A stretch of DNA of 64,000 nt. It comes from Candidatus Avimuribaculum pullicola. Lineage in GTDB: Bacteria; Bacteroidota; Bacteroidia; Bacteroidales; Muribaculaceae. The notes under the pieces are model-generated. The model did not search any database, was not told where the DNA came from, and worked only from the letters and a program-made list of their open reading frames with translations. The first letter of the stretch is position 1; each line of letters begins with the position of its first letter. Below are positions 35,113 to 42,793 of this stretch, piece after piece. The stretch spans positions 62,001-126,000 of the forward strand of contig DVKC01000006.1 in the NCBI GenBank assembly GCA_018716295.1, read 5' to 3'. The position numbers were made by a program, and so were the translations under genes.

Positions 35113-35299
35113 ATGTAGAGGGTGTATCAAAGTGCCCAATCACCTAACTTGTAGGGACGCACGGCTCGTGCGTCCGTGTGCTGCAAGGCACTATTAAATT
35201 GCTATGTTTCAGACTGATATATGCCTTCGGTGCAGCGGACGCACGGGCCGTGCGTCCCTACTAAATCGCTTAAATCTGCATTTTGATACACCCTCTACA
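35113..35299. repeat. Nested palindromic element B (MITE-like)
   Basis: A 187-nt non-coding element. The outer arms at 35113-35131 and 35281-35299 are an 18-bp inverted repeat (TGTAGAGGGTGTATCAAA) of the same type as element A. The inner pair is different: GTAGGGACGCACGGCTCG with its continuation (35151-35175) against 35237-35261, 24 of 25 matching. Each inner arm is itself near-palindromic (GACGCACG...CGTGCGTC), so the element could fold into a compound cruciform. It lies between the cupin terminator and the frr stop. Confidence 0.78.
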
Positions 35300-35315
35300 A
35301 TACAGTGTAATACAA

Positions 35316-35876
35316 TTATACCGTGAGGATTTCTTTTTCCTTGGCAGCAAACACATCATCAATTCGCTTCATGAAGCGGTCGTGGGCCTTTTGGAGCTTG
35401 TCCTCGGCATCTTTTTCCACGTCTTCGGGCATACCATTCTTGACAGCCTTTTTCAAGCCGTCGATGGCTTCACGGCGGGCATTGCGCACCGAGATTTTGG
35501 CTTGCTCGGCCTCGTTCTTCGATTGCTTGACAAGGGCTTTGCGGCGTTCCTCGGTAAGTGGCGGAATAGAAATGCGTATCACCTCGCCATTATTTTCGGG
35601 AGTAATGCCAAGATCCGAGTCGATAATAGCCTTTTCAATCACACGGAACATCGACTTTTCCCACGGTGTGATAGTTATAGTGCGGGCATCAGGCACAGCT
35701 ACATTGGCAACATTGCTGATGGGTGCCTGGCTGCCGTAATAGTCCACACGTATACCGTCCAAAATTTTCGGATTGGCCTTTCCTGCACGAATCCTTGCCA
35801 AGGTTTCTTCGAGGTAAGCAACAGCCAGTTCCATTTTCTCCTCGGCAGGGTCGAGATAAGATTTAACGTCGTTCAT
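35316..35876 (-). CDS. frr: Ribosome recycling factor
   Basis: 186 residues, the usual length. [29 protein letters not shown] is the domain I hallmark, with GKANP and the 'Y..Y/G' turn. [21 protein letters not shown] and [20 protein letters not shown] are the conserved domain II/hinge segments, and RRE(A)[11 protein letters not shown] leads the final helix. It splits post-termination ribosomes with EF-G. It sits 53 nt behind pyrH on the same strand, the classic pyrH-frr pair. Confidence 0.97.
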   Translation of the reverse strand: MNDVKSYLDPAEEKMELAVAYLEETLARIRAGKANPKILDGIRVDYYGSQAPISNVANVAVPDARTITITPWEKSMFRVIEKAIIDSDLGITPENNGEVIRISIPPLTEERRKALVKQSKNEAEQAKISVRNARREAIDGLKKAVKNGMPEDVEKDAEDKLQKAHDRFMKRIDDVFAAKEKEILTV

Positions 35877-35929
35877 AACAGTTGATTTAAAATATATTCA
35901 ATTATTTCCTATACATACATAACAGGGCA

Positions 35930-36649
35930 TCAGCAACCGGGAGAAACCAACGTGCCGATAGTTTCGCCTGCAAGCACACGTGCCAAGTTGCCCACTGTGT
36001 CCATGTCAAAGACGATTATAGGCAGCTTGTTCTCCTTGCACAGCGTGGTAGCAGTGAGATCCATCACCTTCAGCCCGCGAGTGTATATCTCGTCATAGCT
36101 TATTTCGTCGAATTTGGTAGCAGTCGGATCTTTCTCGGGGTCGGCGGTATATATGCCGTCAACGCGCGTACCTTTGAGCATAACGTCGGCTTCAACTTCT
36201 ATGCCACGCAAGGCTGCGCCAGTATCGGTGGTAAAGAATGGATTACCTGTCCCGCCAGCTATTATCGCTACCTTGCCGGCACGCATGGCGTCGATGGCTT
36301 TCCACTTGCTGTAGTGCTCGCCTATGGGGAACATATTGACAGCCGTGAACACTTGTGCTGGCTGACCTATACTCTCAAGTGCCGAACTGAGTGCAAGCGA
36401 ATTGATGACCGTCGCAAGCATACCCATCTGGTCGCCTTTCACACGGTCAACGCCACGAGCAGCACCAGCCAAGCCGCGGAAAATGTTGCCGCCACCTATC
36501 ACGATAGCTATTTCCACGCCGCCTTGTGCCGCTTCCTTGATTTGACGGGCATACTCGCCCACACGCTGCGGGTCGATACCGTAGCCTTGACCGCCCATGA
36601 GCGACTCGCCGCTCAATTTGAGCAATATTCTCTTGTAGTTGGTTCTCAT
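35930..36649 (-). CDS. pyrH: UMP kinase
   Basis: 239 residues. KRILLKLSGESLMGGQGYGID at the start, VIGGGNIFRGLAGA (phosphate-binding), GDQMGMLATVINSLAL, and GGTGNPFFTTDTGAALRGIEV are diagnostic of bacterial hexameric UMP kinases of the amino-acid-kinase fold. It phosphorylates UMP to UDP with ATP, the first committed step toward UTP/CTP. It has a good promoter upstream and is followed by frr. Confidence 0.97.
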   Translation of the reverse strand: MRTNYKRILLKLSGESLMGGQGYGIDPQRVGEYARQIKEAAQGGVEIAIVIGGGNIFRGLAGAARGVDRVKGDQMGMLATVINSLALSSALESIGQPAQVFTAVNMFPIGEHYSKWKAIDAMRAGKVAIIAGGTGNPFFTTDTGAALRGIEVEADVMLKGTRVDGIYTADPEKDPTATKFDEISYDEIYTRGLKVMDLTATTLCKENKLPIIVFDMDTVGNLARVLAGETIGTLVSPGC

Positions 36650-36680
36650 GCGAAGATTTGTTTTGAGTGTGAATGTTCCA

Positions 36681-36712
36681 CAAATTTAGTATATTGGCTC
36701 AAACGGTGCAAA
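36681..36712 (-). promoter_or_regulatory. Promoter of pyrH-frr
   Basis: On the minus strand TTTG (36709-36712), 20 nt, then TAAATTTG (36681-36688), ending 31 nt before the pyrH start. Confidence 0.75.
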
Positions 36713-36754
36713 ATTTGCGAAAGAAAAAACAGCCGATTGCTCGGCTGCCTGATA

Positions 36755-36793
36755 AAAAACGTGCAGGGACAACCTCACGGCTACCCCTGCACT
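36755..36793 (-). terminator. Terminator of the collagen-like lipoprotein gene
   Basis: On the minus strand GTGCAGGG pairs with CCCTGCAC around a ~16-nt loop and is followed by a run of Ts (A run at 36755-36760 on the plus strand). It lies about 130 nt after the lipoprotein stop and before the pyrH promoter. Confidence 0.8.
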
Positions 36794-36926
36794 CCTTAAT
36801 AAGGACTTCATTAGACTATATTGGTTTATACCATTGGTCCTCCTATTATGTTTGACTTATTGCACCTTGTCGTGTGCGCAATAACCCATAATACGCAATG
36901 TCCTTGTATATAATGCAATTAACGAA

Positions 36927-39653
36927 TTACATTCCTTCGGTCTTCTTCAGCGTCACAGGTATTTCCTCGCTGATAGTACCCACGCCGTCAACATTCAGTG
37001 TTACAATCACGTGAACGGTGATGTCGTTGTACAAGCCCGAGCCATCGTTGCTCCATGTAATCAAGCCAGTAGTCGAGTCGATGGTCAAGCGGCCATTTTG
37101 ATCTTCACCAGCCTTGATTGCGTAGGTGAACTCAAACTTGCTGTCGCTGTCGAAATATTCGTCGAACAACTCGTTACCTTGCTTGTGCTCCCATACCAAC
37201 TTGTGACCTACCTCGAAGAATACCTTGATGCGGTCGGCAAAGTCGTCGGTAGTAGCCAAGCCAACAGGTGTTTCGAGTTCAACCGGAGTTTCCACTTCGA
37301 TAATGAACGGATTGCGGAATTGTACTGTGTAGTCGAGGTAGTGGTTAGTACCACAGTCACGGACTGCTACGAAACGTACTGGAACATCGAGCGACTTAGT
37401 CTTGAGCTCTTGTGTGAGCTTGATGATTTGGTCGGCGAATGTCTGAGCAGATGCTGCCGGATTAACTGGGTCGATTTCTACGTAAGTAGTAGGTGCGCCG
37501 CTTGCCAATGTGAAGTAGTAGGTGTGGTGCTTGTTGGCAAAGCCGTCCAAGTAATCAACGAATGCCTCAACCAAACGTGTCTGCATCGTCAAATTGCCGC
37601 CGATAACCTGGCCACGGACTATTTGAGTCTTGTTGGTTGCATAGTCATCGATCAACTGTGCTTCGGTACAATCATCGTGGATGTTGTAGTTAATCGTGAT
37701 GTGGATGTCGGGATAAGTAGTCGGGTCAACTGCCGGAATTACTACTTCAACATGTCCAGGACCATCGAGTTCTGCTTCCTTGATATCGGCCATGTCATTA
37801 AATTGCAAGTAAACCAGACCATCGGTCAACGTTGCGGTGGTGTTGAACGGACGAATATCAACATTCACGCCATTGTCGGTCTTACCCTCGAAGTTTACAA
37901 TCTTGTAGGTAGTTCCAGCCTCGTCGTAACGGATTGCGAACTCTTCGGCTGGCATACCGATTACGCTATAGATTTCATCGTTGACCTCTTGCCAGGTGAA
38001 CAAGAATGTGTTGTCAGCGCCAGTGCTCCATGCCGGGCTATCGGGCAGAGTCGAATACATGATGTTGCCAGCGTCCTTGGTGATTTCGATCGGGTCGGGG
38101 TTGATTTGTGCTGTCCTTGTGATTTGGATAACGATGTAACCCACTGCGATAGCCTCACCGTTGATATAGGCAGTAGCTTTCACCACAGGCTTACGGCTGA
38201 TGGCAGCTTCGTTTGGTGTACCAGCAGGACCATTATCCACTGTCATATAATAGTTGCCATCATCTTTTTTATTGATTGTAGTATAGTAGTCTTGCTCTGT
38301 ACCGTCGGCACCCTTAATCTTAGTTTCTTCAAACGTATAAGTGATATACTTGCCAAATCCGGCCTCATACAGGCTGATGTGGTATTCGCTGGTAGCCCAA
38401 GCCTCGGCAAGTGTGTTGAGGTTGAGTTCCGAGGTGTAAACCATATATGCGTCAACGGCAGTAGCGTCGGTTACAGTACCGAATGTTTGTGGATAGTAAC
38501 GCTGTGCATCGGGAAGCGGCAATTTGTGCTTACGTGCGATTGCAAAGTCGTTGAGAGTTTCAAAGTCAACAATCGAGTTGTCAGAAGTTACGATGCGATC
38601 CTTGCCATCGGCAGTCTTGTCGGTAGCCTGCAAAGCAACGAGGATTTCCTTGTTGTCGGTGTTAGAGTTGCTTGCATCAGCAATTTCTTTAGATGCAACC
38701 GAAGTCACAGTCACCTTGCCAGCTTCGGCAAAGCTGATATTGGTCACTTCGAGGAAATTACTTTCATCGGGCTTAGCCGAGCGAACTTCTACCGTGCGGT
38801 TGAGGTACGACCAAGCGTCAATGGTCTTCAAGTTTGTTGTATCAGCGTTCTTCGGGTTGAGGCGATAAGTCATCACCAGGTCGTTAGATGCCAAGAACTT
38901 GTAAGTGCGAGTTGCATTGTCCCATACCGACAACGAGTAGTAAGTGGTAACGCCATGGCCTTCCTTGATCACGTCGGGAACGAAGAGCAGCCCAGTGAGC
39001 GGCTCAGTGAGCTTGATAGTAACATCGACAAGGTTGCCCTCGGCATCCTCTACGTTAGTCAACACGAGAGTCTGGTTGTCGGTGTTGTAAACAGCTGTGA
39101 TAATGCCACCTTCGGCTTTCCAAGGCAATCTTTCGGTGCCGTTCTTGCCGTCCATCACTTCACGCGATATTTCTTCGCCATCGCTCGTGCAAACAACCTT
39201 TGCCCAGCAACCGCTTTCCATGTCGGGTTCATAGTAAACCATGTTGCCATTAGCTTGGCCGTCCTGTCCATCTTGGCCATCCTGTCCGTCTTGACCATCT
39301 TGACCGTCCTTACCAGCTTCGCCGCGTGAAGGCATGCCAGTGTCAACGCCATCAATGAACCAGTTGCCATTGTCGCCAATTTCCACCACCGAGCCAGGAG
39401 CACCGTCAGCACCGTTGGTGATGGTGAATGTACCATCCGAAGTAGTAATCGTGATACCGTTGTCCGATGACGATATATCGGTGATAACGGCACCGGCGGC
39501 GATTTGATCCTTGAGGTCGTTGAGTGTGCCTTCAATGGCTTCTACTCGACGCCTGAGGTCGCTATCGTCGTAGTCGTCACAAGCTACAAACGTCCCTGCC
39601 AGCCCCAGCATGAGGAAGCCGAACAGAGTTGCACTTAAAAACTTTTTAATCAT
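36927..39653 (-). CDS. Collagen-like repeat surface lipoprotein (DUF4988-type N-terminus)
   Basis: 908 residues. A lipoprotein signal ends at Cys25 (AGTFVAC), followed by the acidic DDYDDSDLRRRVEAIEGTLNDLKDQ coiled segment typical of DUF4988-type Bacteroidales surface proteins. A Gly-x-y tract of about eight triplets (GEAGKDGQDGQDG..., residues 111-134) comes next, then several hundred residues of beta-rich modules. Cys25 followed by acidic residues fits export to the cell surface. The C-terminal domain (about 800-900, LTIDSTTGLITWSNDGSG) looks like a cadherin/Ig-like fold. Function is unknown; adhesion or glycan contact is a guess. No promoter lies directly upstream in the present sequence, where an invertible segment points away from the gene. 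Confidence 0.8.
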   Translation of the reverse strand: MIKKFLSATLFGFLMLGLAGTFVACDDYDDSDLRRRVEAIEGTLNDLKDQIAAGAVITDISSSDNGITITTSDGTFTITNGADGAPGSVVEIGDNGNWFIDGVDTGMPSRGEAGKDGQDGQDGQDGQDGQDGQANGNMVYYEPDMESGCWAKVVCTSDGEEISREVMDGKNGTERLPWKAEGGIITAVYNTDNQTLVLTNVEDAEGNLVDVTIKLTEPLTGLLFVPDVIKEGHGVTTYYSLSVWDNATRTYKFLASNDLVMTYRLNPKNADTTNLKTIDAWSYLNRTVEVRSAKPDESNFLEVTNISFAEAGKVTVTSVASKEIADASNSNTDNKEILVALQATDKTADGKDRIVTSDNSIVDFETLNDFAIARKHKLPLPDAQRYYPQTFGTVTDATAVDAYMVYTSELNLNTLAEAWATSEYHISLYEAGFGKYITYTFEETKIKGADGTEQDYYTTINKKDDGNYYMTVDNGPAGTPNEAAISRKPVVKATAYINGEAIAVGYIVIQITRTAQINPDPIEITKDAGNIMYSTLPDSPAWSTGADNTFLFTWQEVNDEIYSVIGMPAEEFAIRYDEAGTTYKIVNFEGKTDNGVNVDIRPFNTTATLTDGLVYLQFNDMADIKEAELDGPGHVEVVIPAVDPTTYPDIHITINYNIHDDCTEAQLIDDYATNKTQIVRGQVIGGNLTMQTRLVEAFVDYLDGFANKHHTYYFTLASGAPTTYVEIDPVNPAASAQTFADQIIKLTQELKTKSLDVPVRFVAVRDCGTNHYLDYTVQFRNPFIIEVETPVELETPVGLATTDDFADRIKVFFEVGHKLVWEHKQGNELFDEYFDSDSKFEFTYAIKAGEDQNGRLTIDSTTGLITWSNDGSGLYNDITVHVIVTLNVDGVGTISEEIPVTLKKTEGM
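39251..39314 (-). repeat. 9-nt tandem repeat encoding the Gly-x-y tract
   Basis: About seven near-identical 9-nt units encode GKD then successive GQD triplets. Third-base differences (GAC/GAT, CAA/CAG) interrupt perfect identity. Such a tract can change length by slippage without shifting the frame. Confidence 0.8.
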
Positions 39654-39740
39654 AATAATAAAAACTTTTAAATATTAAAAATGAAGAGTTGTTACCTATA
39701 TAACTACATGTCTTTTTCAGTCTTTCGTGCTTACATTTTT

Positions 39741-39765
39741 TGCCGTTACTTAGTAGTTAACGGCA
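39741..39765. repeat. Left inverted repeat of the invertible segment
   Basis: A 25-bp site with dyad form TGCCGTTA-N9-TAACGGCA and the asymmetric centre CTTAGTAGT. It is the exact reverse complement of 40019-40043. The form, two opposed half-sites around a short asymmetric spacer, is that of a tyrosine-recombinase crossover site. Confidence 0.85.
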
Positions 39766-39974
39766 TTTTTAAAAATTCACAACATAACCAGCAGATAATC
39801 ACCATATTACACGAATTGCCCTTTACCACAGTTATGGTAATTTTACCCCAAATGAAACCATTTCTACCATTTTTTCAAGCTGGATAAATCAAGCACATAT
39901 AGAAAATGACGATGGATAACGAAAATCCCAAAAAGCCCTTAAATCATCGATTTAATAAAAAAATTGCCAAATAT

Positions 39975-40006
39975 TTTGCACGGAATAAAAACAACAATTA
40001 TATTTG
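39975..40006 (+). promoter_or_regulatory. Promoter inside the invertible segment (currently rightward)
   Basis: TTTG at 39975-39978, 20 nt, then TATATTTG at 39999-40006. The start of transcription would fall near 40013, just before the right inverted repeat. Confidence 0.8.
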
Positions 40007-40017
40007 CACCGATAAAA

Positions 40018-40050
40018 GTGCCGTTAACTACTAAGTAACGGCACTTTTTA
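40018..40050 (+). terminator. Right inverted repeat doubling as a terminator
   Basis: The 25-bp repeat at 40019-40043 is extended by a flanking G and C to a 27-nt palindrome and followed by TTTTTA. RNA from the promoter just upstream would form this hairpin with a U tract at once. The left copy is flanked so that leftward RNA has an A run instead. Confidence 0.65.
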
Positions 40051-40207
40051 TATACCATTTTACCTGCCACCTGCCTATAGTAAAGTATTAATTTTCAGTG
40101 CTTTTATTATAATAAGCATGTCAGCGCAACTTAAAGTTATAAAAAATCAATAAAGGTTAATATAAACTAACAAGCAGATTTGTTACAGGTACAGCGTCCA
40201 AGCAATT

Positions 40208-41176
40208 TCACTTGCTCCATTTTCTCTGTTTGCTCCGCTTCTTGAGCATTTTTCGCCCACGATGCTTCACATACGAAATAACTGCATTGTTGGCATTGTC
40301 GATACGCTCGTCACAAAACGGTTTCAAATAAGTTTCGGTGACGGCGATTGATGAATGCCCCATAGCCTCGGAAATTATACCATGGTGGATTTCGCAATAA
40401 TACGCCATCGTGGCCCAAGTGTGGCGCGCCGTGTAGGTACTGAGGTGCACATCGATAGGCATCACGTCAGAAAGCCTCTGCAACTGGTGGTTGAAATGCC
40501 GTAAAGCCCGTTGATACTCCTTGTAGGCCTCACGGCTCCCTTCGGGACTGACAATAAACGGAAACATATAAGGCGAGTCAAGCGACGTTTCGGCAGCAAA
40601 AAAGTCGATTATTTGCTGGGCCTCTTCGGTGAGCTTCACCGTTATCGCACGCCCGGTTTTTCTGCGGCGGTAGGTGAGGTAACAATCCTTCACGTCGGTC
40701 TTGCGCAAGTAGCATAAATCGACAAATGGAATGCCACGCAGCATGAACATCAACGAGAATATCAGCCTCACACGCTCCATCGCAGTTTCGGGCGACTTGT
40801 TAATCAAAATCAATTCACCTATTTCACCAGCTTCGAGCGACCGTTTGCGGCTACTATCGACCGCTGTTCGCACATGCGCAAACAATCGTGGCGTATAGGC
40901 CGACGCACCACATTCCACTGCGCGGTTATAGGCTGCTTTCAGCACCTTCATATATGTCGCGACAGTGTTCCAACTGTTCTCCCGCCGTCGCAGGTATATT
41001 TCAAACCCTTTGATGACGTGTGCCGACAAGTCGGCAAATGACAAATCGCAATAACCCATGTAAGATTCAAATGCGTTACTTGCACTGCGATAAATATGCG
41101 CTGTCCCCCATCGGCCATTGGCAAGATATTCATTTACCATGACCCTAATCATTTTAAATACTGTAATTTGATACAT
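40208..41176 (-). CDS. Tyrosine site-specific recombinase
   Basis: 322 residues with a SAM-like N-terminal core-binding domain (about 10-100) and the catalytic domain beyond. Catalytic residues visible: Arg147 (FMLRGIPFVDLC), the Lys of RRRKTGRAI near 173, Arg251-His252 in STYTARHTW (the first His of the H-x-x-R box is Tyr, usual in Bacteroidales members), His274 (AMGHSS) and Tyr283 (TETYLKPF). The C-terminus is very basic. Proteins of this class catalyse integration or local DNA inversion. Nothing else phage- or ICE-like is nearby, while inverted repeats with recombinase-site form lie 164 nt past its stop, so a local invertase is the better reading (inference). Met9 is an alternative start. 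Confidence 0.9.
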   Translation of the reverse strand: MYQITVFKMIRVMVNEYLANGRWGTAHIYRSASNAFESYMGYCDLSFADLSAHVIKGFEIYLRRRENSWNTVATYMKVLKAAYNRAVECGASAYTPRLFAHVRTAVDSSRKRSLEAGEIGELILINKSPETAMERVRLIFSLMFMLRGIPFVDLCYLRKTDVKDCYLTYRRRKTGRAITVKLTEEAQQIIDFFAAETSLDSPYMFPFIVSPEGSREAYKEYQRALRHFNHQLQRLSDVMPIDVHLSTYTARHTWATMAYYCEIHHGIISEAMGHSSIAVTETYLKPFCDERIDNANNAVISYVKHRGRKMLKKRSKQRKWSK

Positions 41177-41711
41177 ACAATTCTCCTGTTTTAAGTGTTC
41201 TTAAATCATCTATCCATGTTTTTCCTAACAAAATCTCCACATAGCAGTGCGCACAACAATGCCTGCACTTGATGGCAATGAAGCCACCAGCAGTGGAGTA
41301 ATGACGCTTTTGTATCAACAACTGTAAAAAATAGCAAAGTGCACTGTAAACATTTGCAAAGTCCTTTGGTTTCATATCTCGAAGGTTTTAATTATAGTCT
41401 ATGAGCCTCAAATTTAACAATAAAACGCCATATTTCTTCGCACAAATGTTTTGGTTTTTAATATTCAAGATATTTTAAGAACAAATTGTGAACTTGTTCA
41501 GAGTGTGTGTCAAATTAGATATATACGACAACTATACTCACGATTTATAAGTTACAGCATCTTCATTTGACGATGGTGGGGTTTGCAACACCCCTAATGA
41601 CGACCTGAGTTTAAATGAAAGAGCCGTGCAGTTTTGGTTTAAATATTGGAAATTTTAGACAAGCTCTTAGAAACTGTTTCTAACTTTGCAAAAAATAAAA
41701 AACATACTACA
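41177..41711. other. Intergenic region between recombinase and aroQ
   Basis: 535 nt without a supported gene. A 73-codon minus-strand frame (41154-41375) overlaps the recombinase start and has no recognisable homology. A short stem GGGGT/ACCCC lies near 41578-41594. At the right end is TAACTTTG (41681-41688), the likely -7 of aroQ. No clear promoter for the recombinase was found. Confidence 0.45.
41681..41688 (+). promoter_or_regulatory. Putative -7 element of aroQ
   Basis: TAACTTTG fits TAnnTTTG, 23 nt before the ATG. The -33 is not clear. Confidence 0.5.
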
Positions 41712-42146
41712 ATGAAAATAGCAATAATCAATGGTCCAAACCTGAACCTGATAGGAGTGCGCGAGCGAAACATATACGGCCAGCGCAGTTTCGACGACTA
41801 CCTGGCAGAATTGCGCACACGATACGCATTCGAGCTGCATTACTTCCAGAGCAACTCGGAAGGGGCTATCATCGACGAATTGCACCGCACAGGCTTCGAC
41901 TACGATGGCATAGTGCTAAATGCCGGTGCCTACACCCACACTTCGCTGGCCATCGCCGATGCCATACGTTCAATAACTACCCCTGTGATAGAAGTGCATA
42001 TCTCCAATGTACACAAGCGCGAGGAAATAAGACACCATAGCATGATTTCGCCAGCTTGCACTGGCGTGATAGCCGGGTTCGGGCTCGACAGCTACCGCCT
42101 TGCCATCGAAGCCATCATAGCCATGAAACACGACAACACCAAATAA
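41712..42146 (+). CDS. aroQ: 3-dehydroquinate dehydratase, type II
   Basis: 144 residues, the standard type II length. MKIAIINGPNLNLIGVRERNIYG carries the catalytic Tyr on the flexible lid with its Arg. SNSEGAIID, LNAGAYTHTSLAIADAI and EVHISNVHKREEIRHHS (catalytic His, substrate-binding Ser/Arg) complete the site. It removes water from 3-dehydroquinate in the shikimate pathway. The start at 41712 was chosen because it lies after the promoter-like element and is the usual N-terminus. It ends 8 nt before the methyltransferase gene. Confidence 0.96.
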   Translation: MKIAIINGPNLNLIGVRERNIYGQRSFDDYLAELRTRYAFELHYFQSNSEGAIIDELHRTGFDYDGIVLNAGAYTHTSLAIADAIRSITTPVIEVHISNVHKREEIRHHSMISPACTGVIAGFGLDSYRLAIEAIIAMKHDNTK

Positions 42147-42154
42147 CGACAACG

Positions 42155-42793
42155 ATGGAAGACGAGGAAATCGAAGATTACATACTTGCACACATCGACC
42201 CCGAAGGTGAAGCATTGGCCCGGCTTGACCGCGACACCCACCTTTTCCACCTGAGGCCACGAATGTGCTCGGGACATTTGCAAGGACGGCTGTTGAAGAT
42301 GTTTGTGCGCATGGCTGCGCCACGCCGTATCCTTGAACTTGGCACATTCACAGGCTACTCGGCACTGTGCCTTGCCGAGGGGCTGCAAGAAGGTGGCGAA
42401 TTGCATACTATAGAAATAGACGATGAACTTGAAGATTTCATACGTGCACACTTGTCGAAATCGCCACAAGGGAGCAAGGTGAAGTTGCACATAGGCGACG
42501 CACGCGACATTCTTGCGCAAATGAGCGGAGAGATGTTTGACCTCGTGTTCATCGATGCCAACAAACGGCAATATTGCGAATACTACGACTTGGTGTTCGA
42601 CCACGTGTCGCATGGAGGCTTCATCATTGCCGACAACACACTGTGGGACGGAAAAGTAGTGGAACCTGGCAAAAAAATTGATGCGCAGACGCAAGGCATT
42701 CTTGACTTCAACGACAAGGTTGCACAAGACCAGCGGGTAGAAAAGGTGATATTGCCACTACGCGATGGACTCACTATCATCTATAAAAAATGA
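42155..42793 (+). CDS. SAM-dependent O-methyltransferase (catechol OMT-like)
   Basis: 212 residues. RRILELGTFTGYSALCLAEGL (about 56-76) is the SAM-binding loop, EIDDELEDF the ribose-binding acid region, and DLVFIDANKRQYCEYYDLV (about 125-143) with GGFIIADNTLWDGKV carries the metal-binding Asp/Asn residues of class I cation-dependent O-methyltransferases. The family methylates hydroxyls of catechol-like or caffeoyl-like substrates; the bacterial substrate here is unknown. It is translationally coupled to the Y-family polymerase by a 4-nt overlap and lies 8 nt behind aroQ. Confidence 0.9.
   Translation: MEDEEIEDYILAHIDPEGEALARLDRDTHLFHLRPRMCSGHLQGRLLKMFVRMAAPRRILELGTFTGYSALCLAEGLQEGGELHTIEIDDELEDFIRAHLSKSPQGSKVKLHIGDARDILAQMSGEMFDLVFIDANKRQYCEYYDLVFDHVSHGGFIIADNTLWDGKVVEPGKKIDAQTQGILDFNDKVAQDQRVEKVILPLRDGLTIIYKK

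Larger units (their letters stand above)
39741..40043. promoter_or_regulatory. Predicted invertible promoter segment
   Basis: Two perfect 25-bp inverted repeats bound a 253-nt AT-rich non-coding spacer with one strong Bacteroidetes promoter near its right end, reading rightward. The collagen-like lipoprotein gene begins 87 nt to the left and reads leftward. A tyrosine recombinase gene lies 164 nt to the right. In the present orientation no TAnnTTTG points at the lipoprotein gene from either the spacer or the 87-nt leader. Inversion would place the promoter at about 39778-39809 on the minus strand, firing into that gene. The arrangement matches known Bacteroidales invertible promoters; inversion itself is inferred. 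Confidence 0.85.

Noticed and set aside
34204-35299. Elements A and B considered as an insertion sequence or composite transposon
   Set aside because: There is no transposase inside either element and no target duplication was seen. I keep the MITE-like description only.
37011-39329. A 772-codon open frame on the plus strand opposite the lipoprotein gene
   Set aside because: It is the antisense shadow of a long GC-biased gene. Its sequence has no recognisable domain or signal, and the minus-strand protein has a clear lipoprotein architecture.
39956-39960. Small palindrome TTAAATC..GATTTAA near 39940-39957 considered as a second recombination site
   Set aside because: It is AT-only, has no partner copy in the window and lacks the half-site sequence of the 25-bp repeats.
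40208-41176. Recombinase considered as the integrase of a phage or conjugative element
   Set aside because: No tra, mob, capsid or terminase gene and no tRNA attachment site lie nearby, while matching inverted sites are adjacent.
41154-41375. A 73-codon minus-strand frame overlapping the recombinase start
   Set aside because: No homology recognised, and it runs into the recombinase gene in a different frame. Possible but unsupported.
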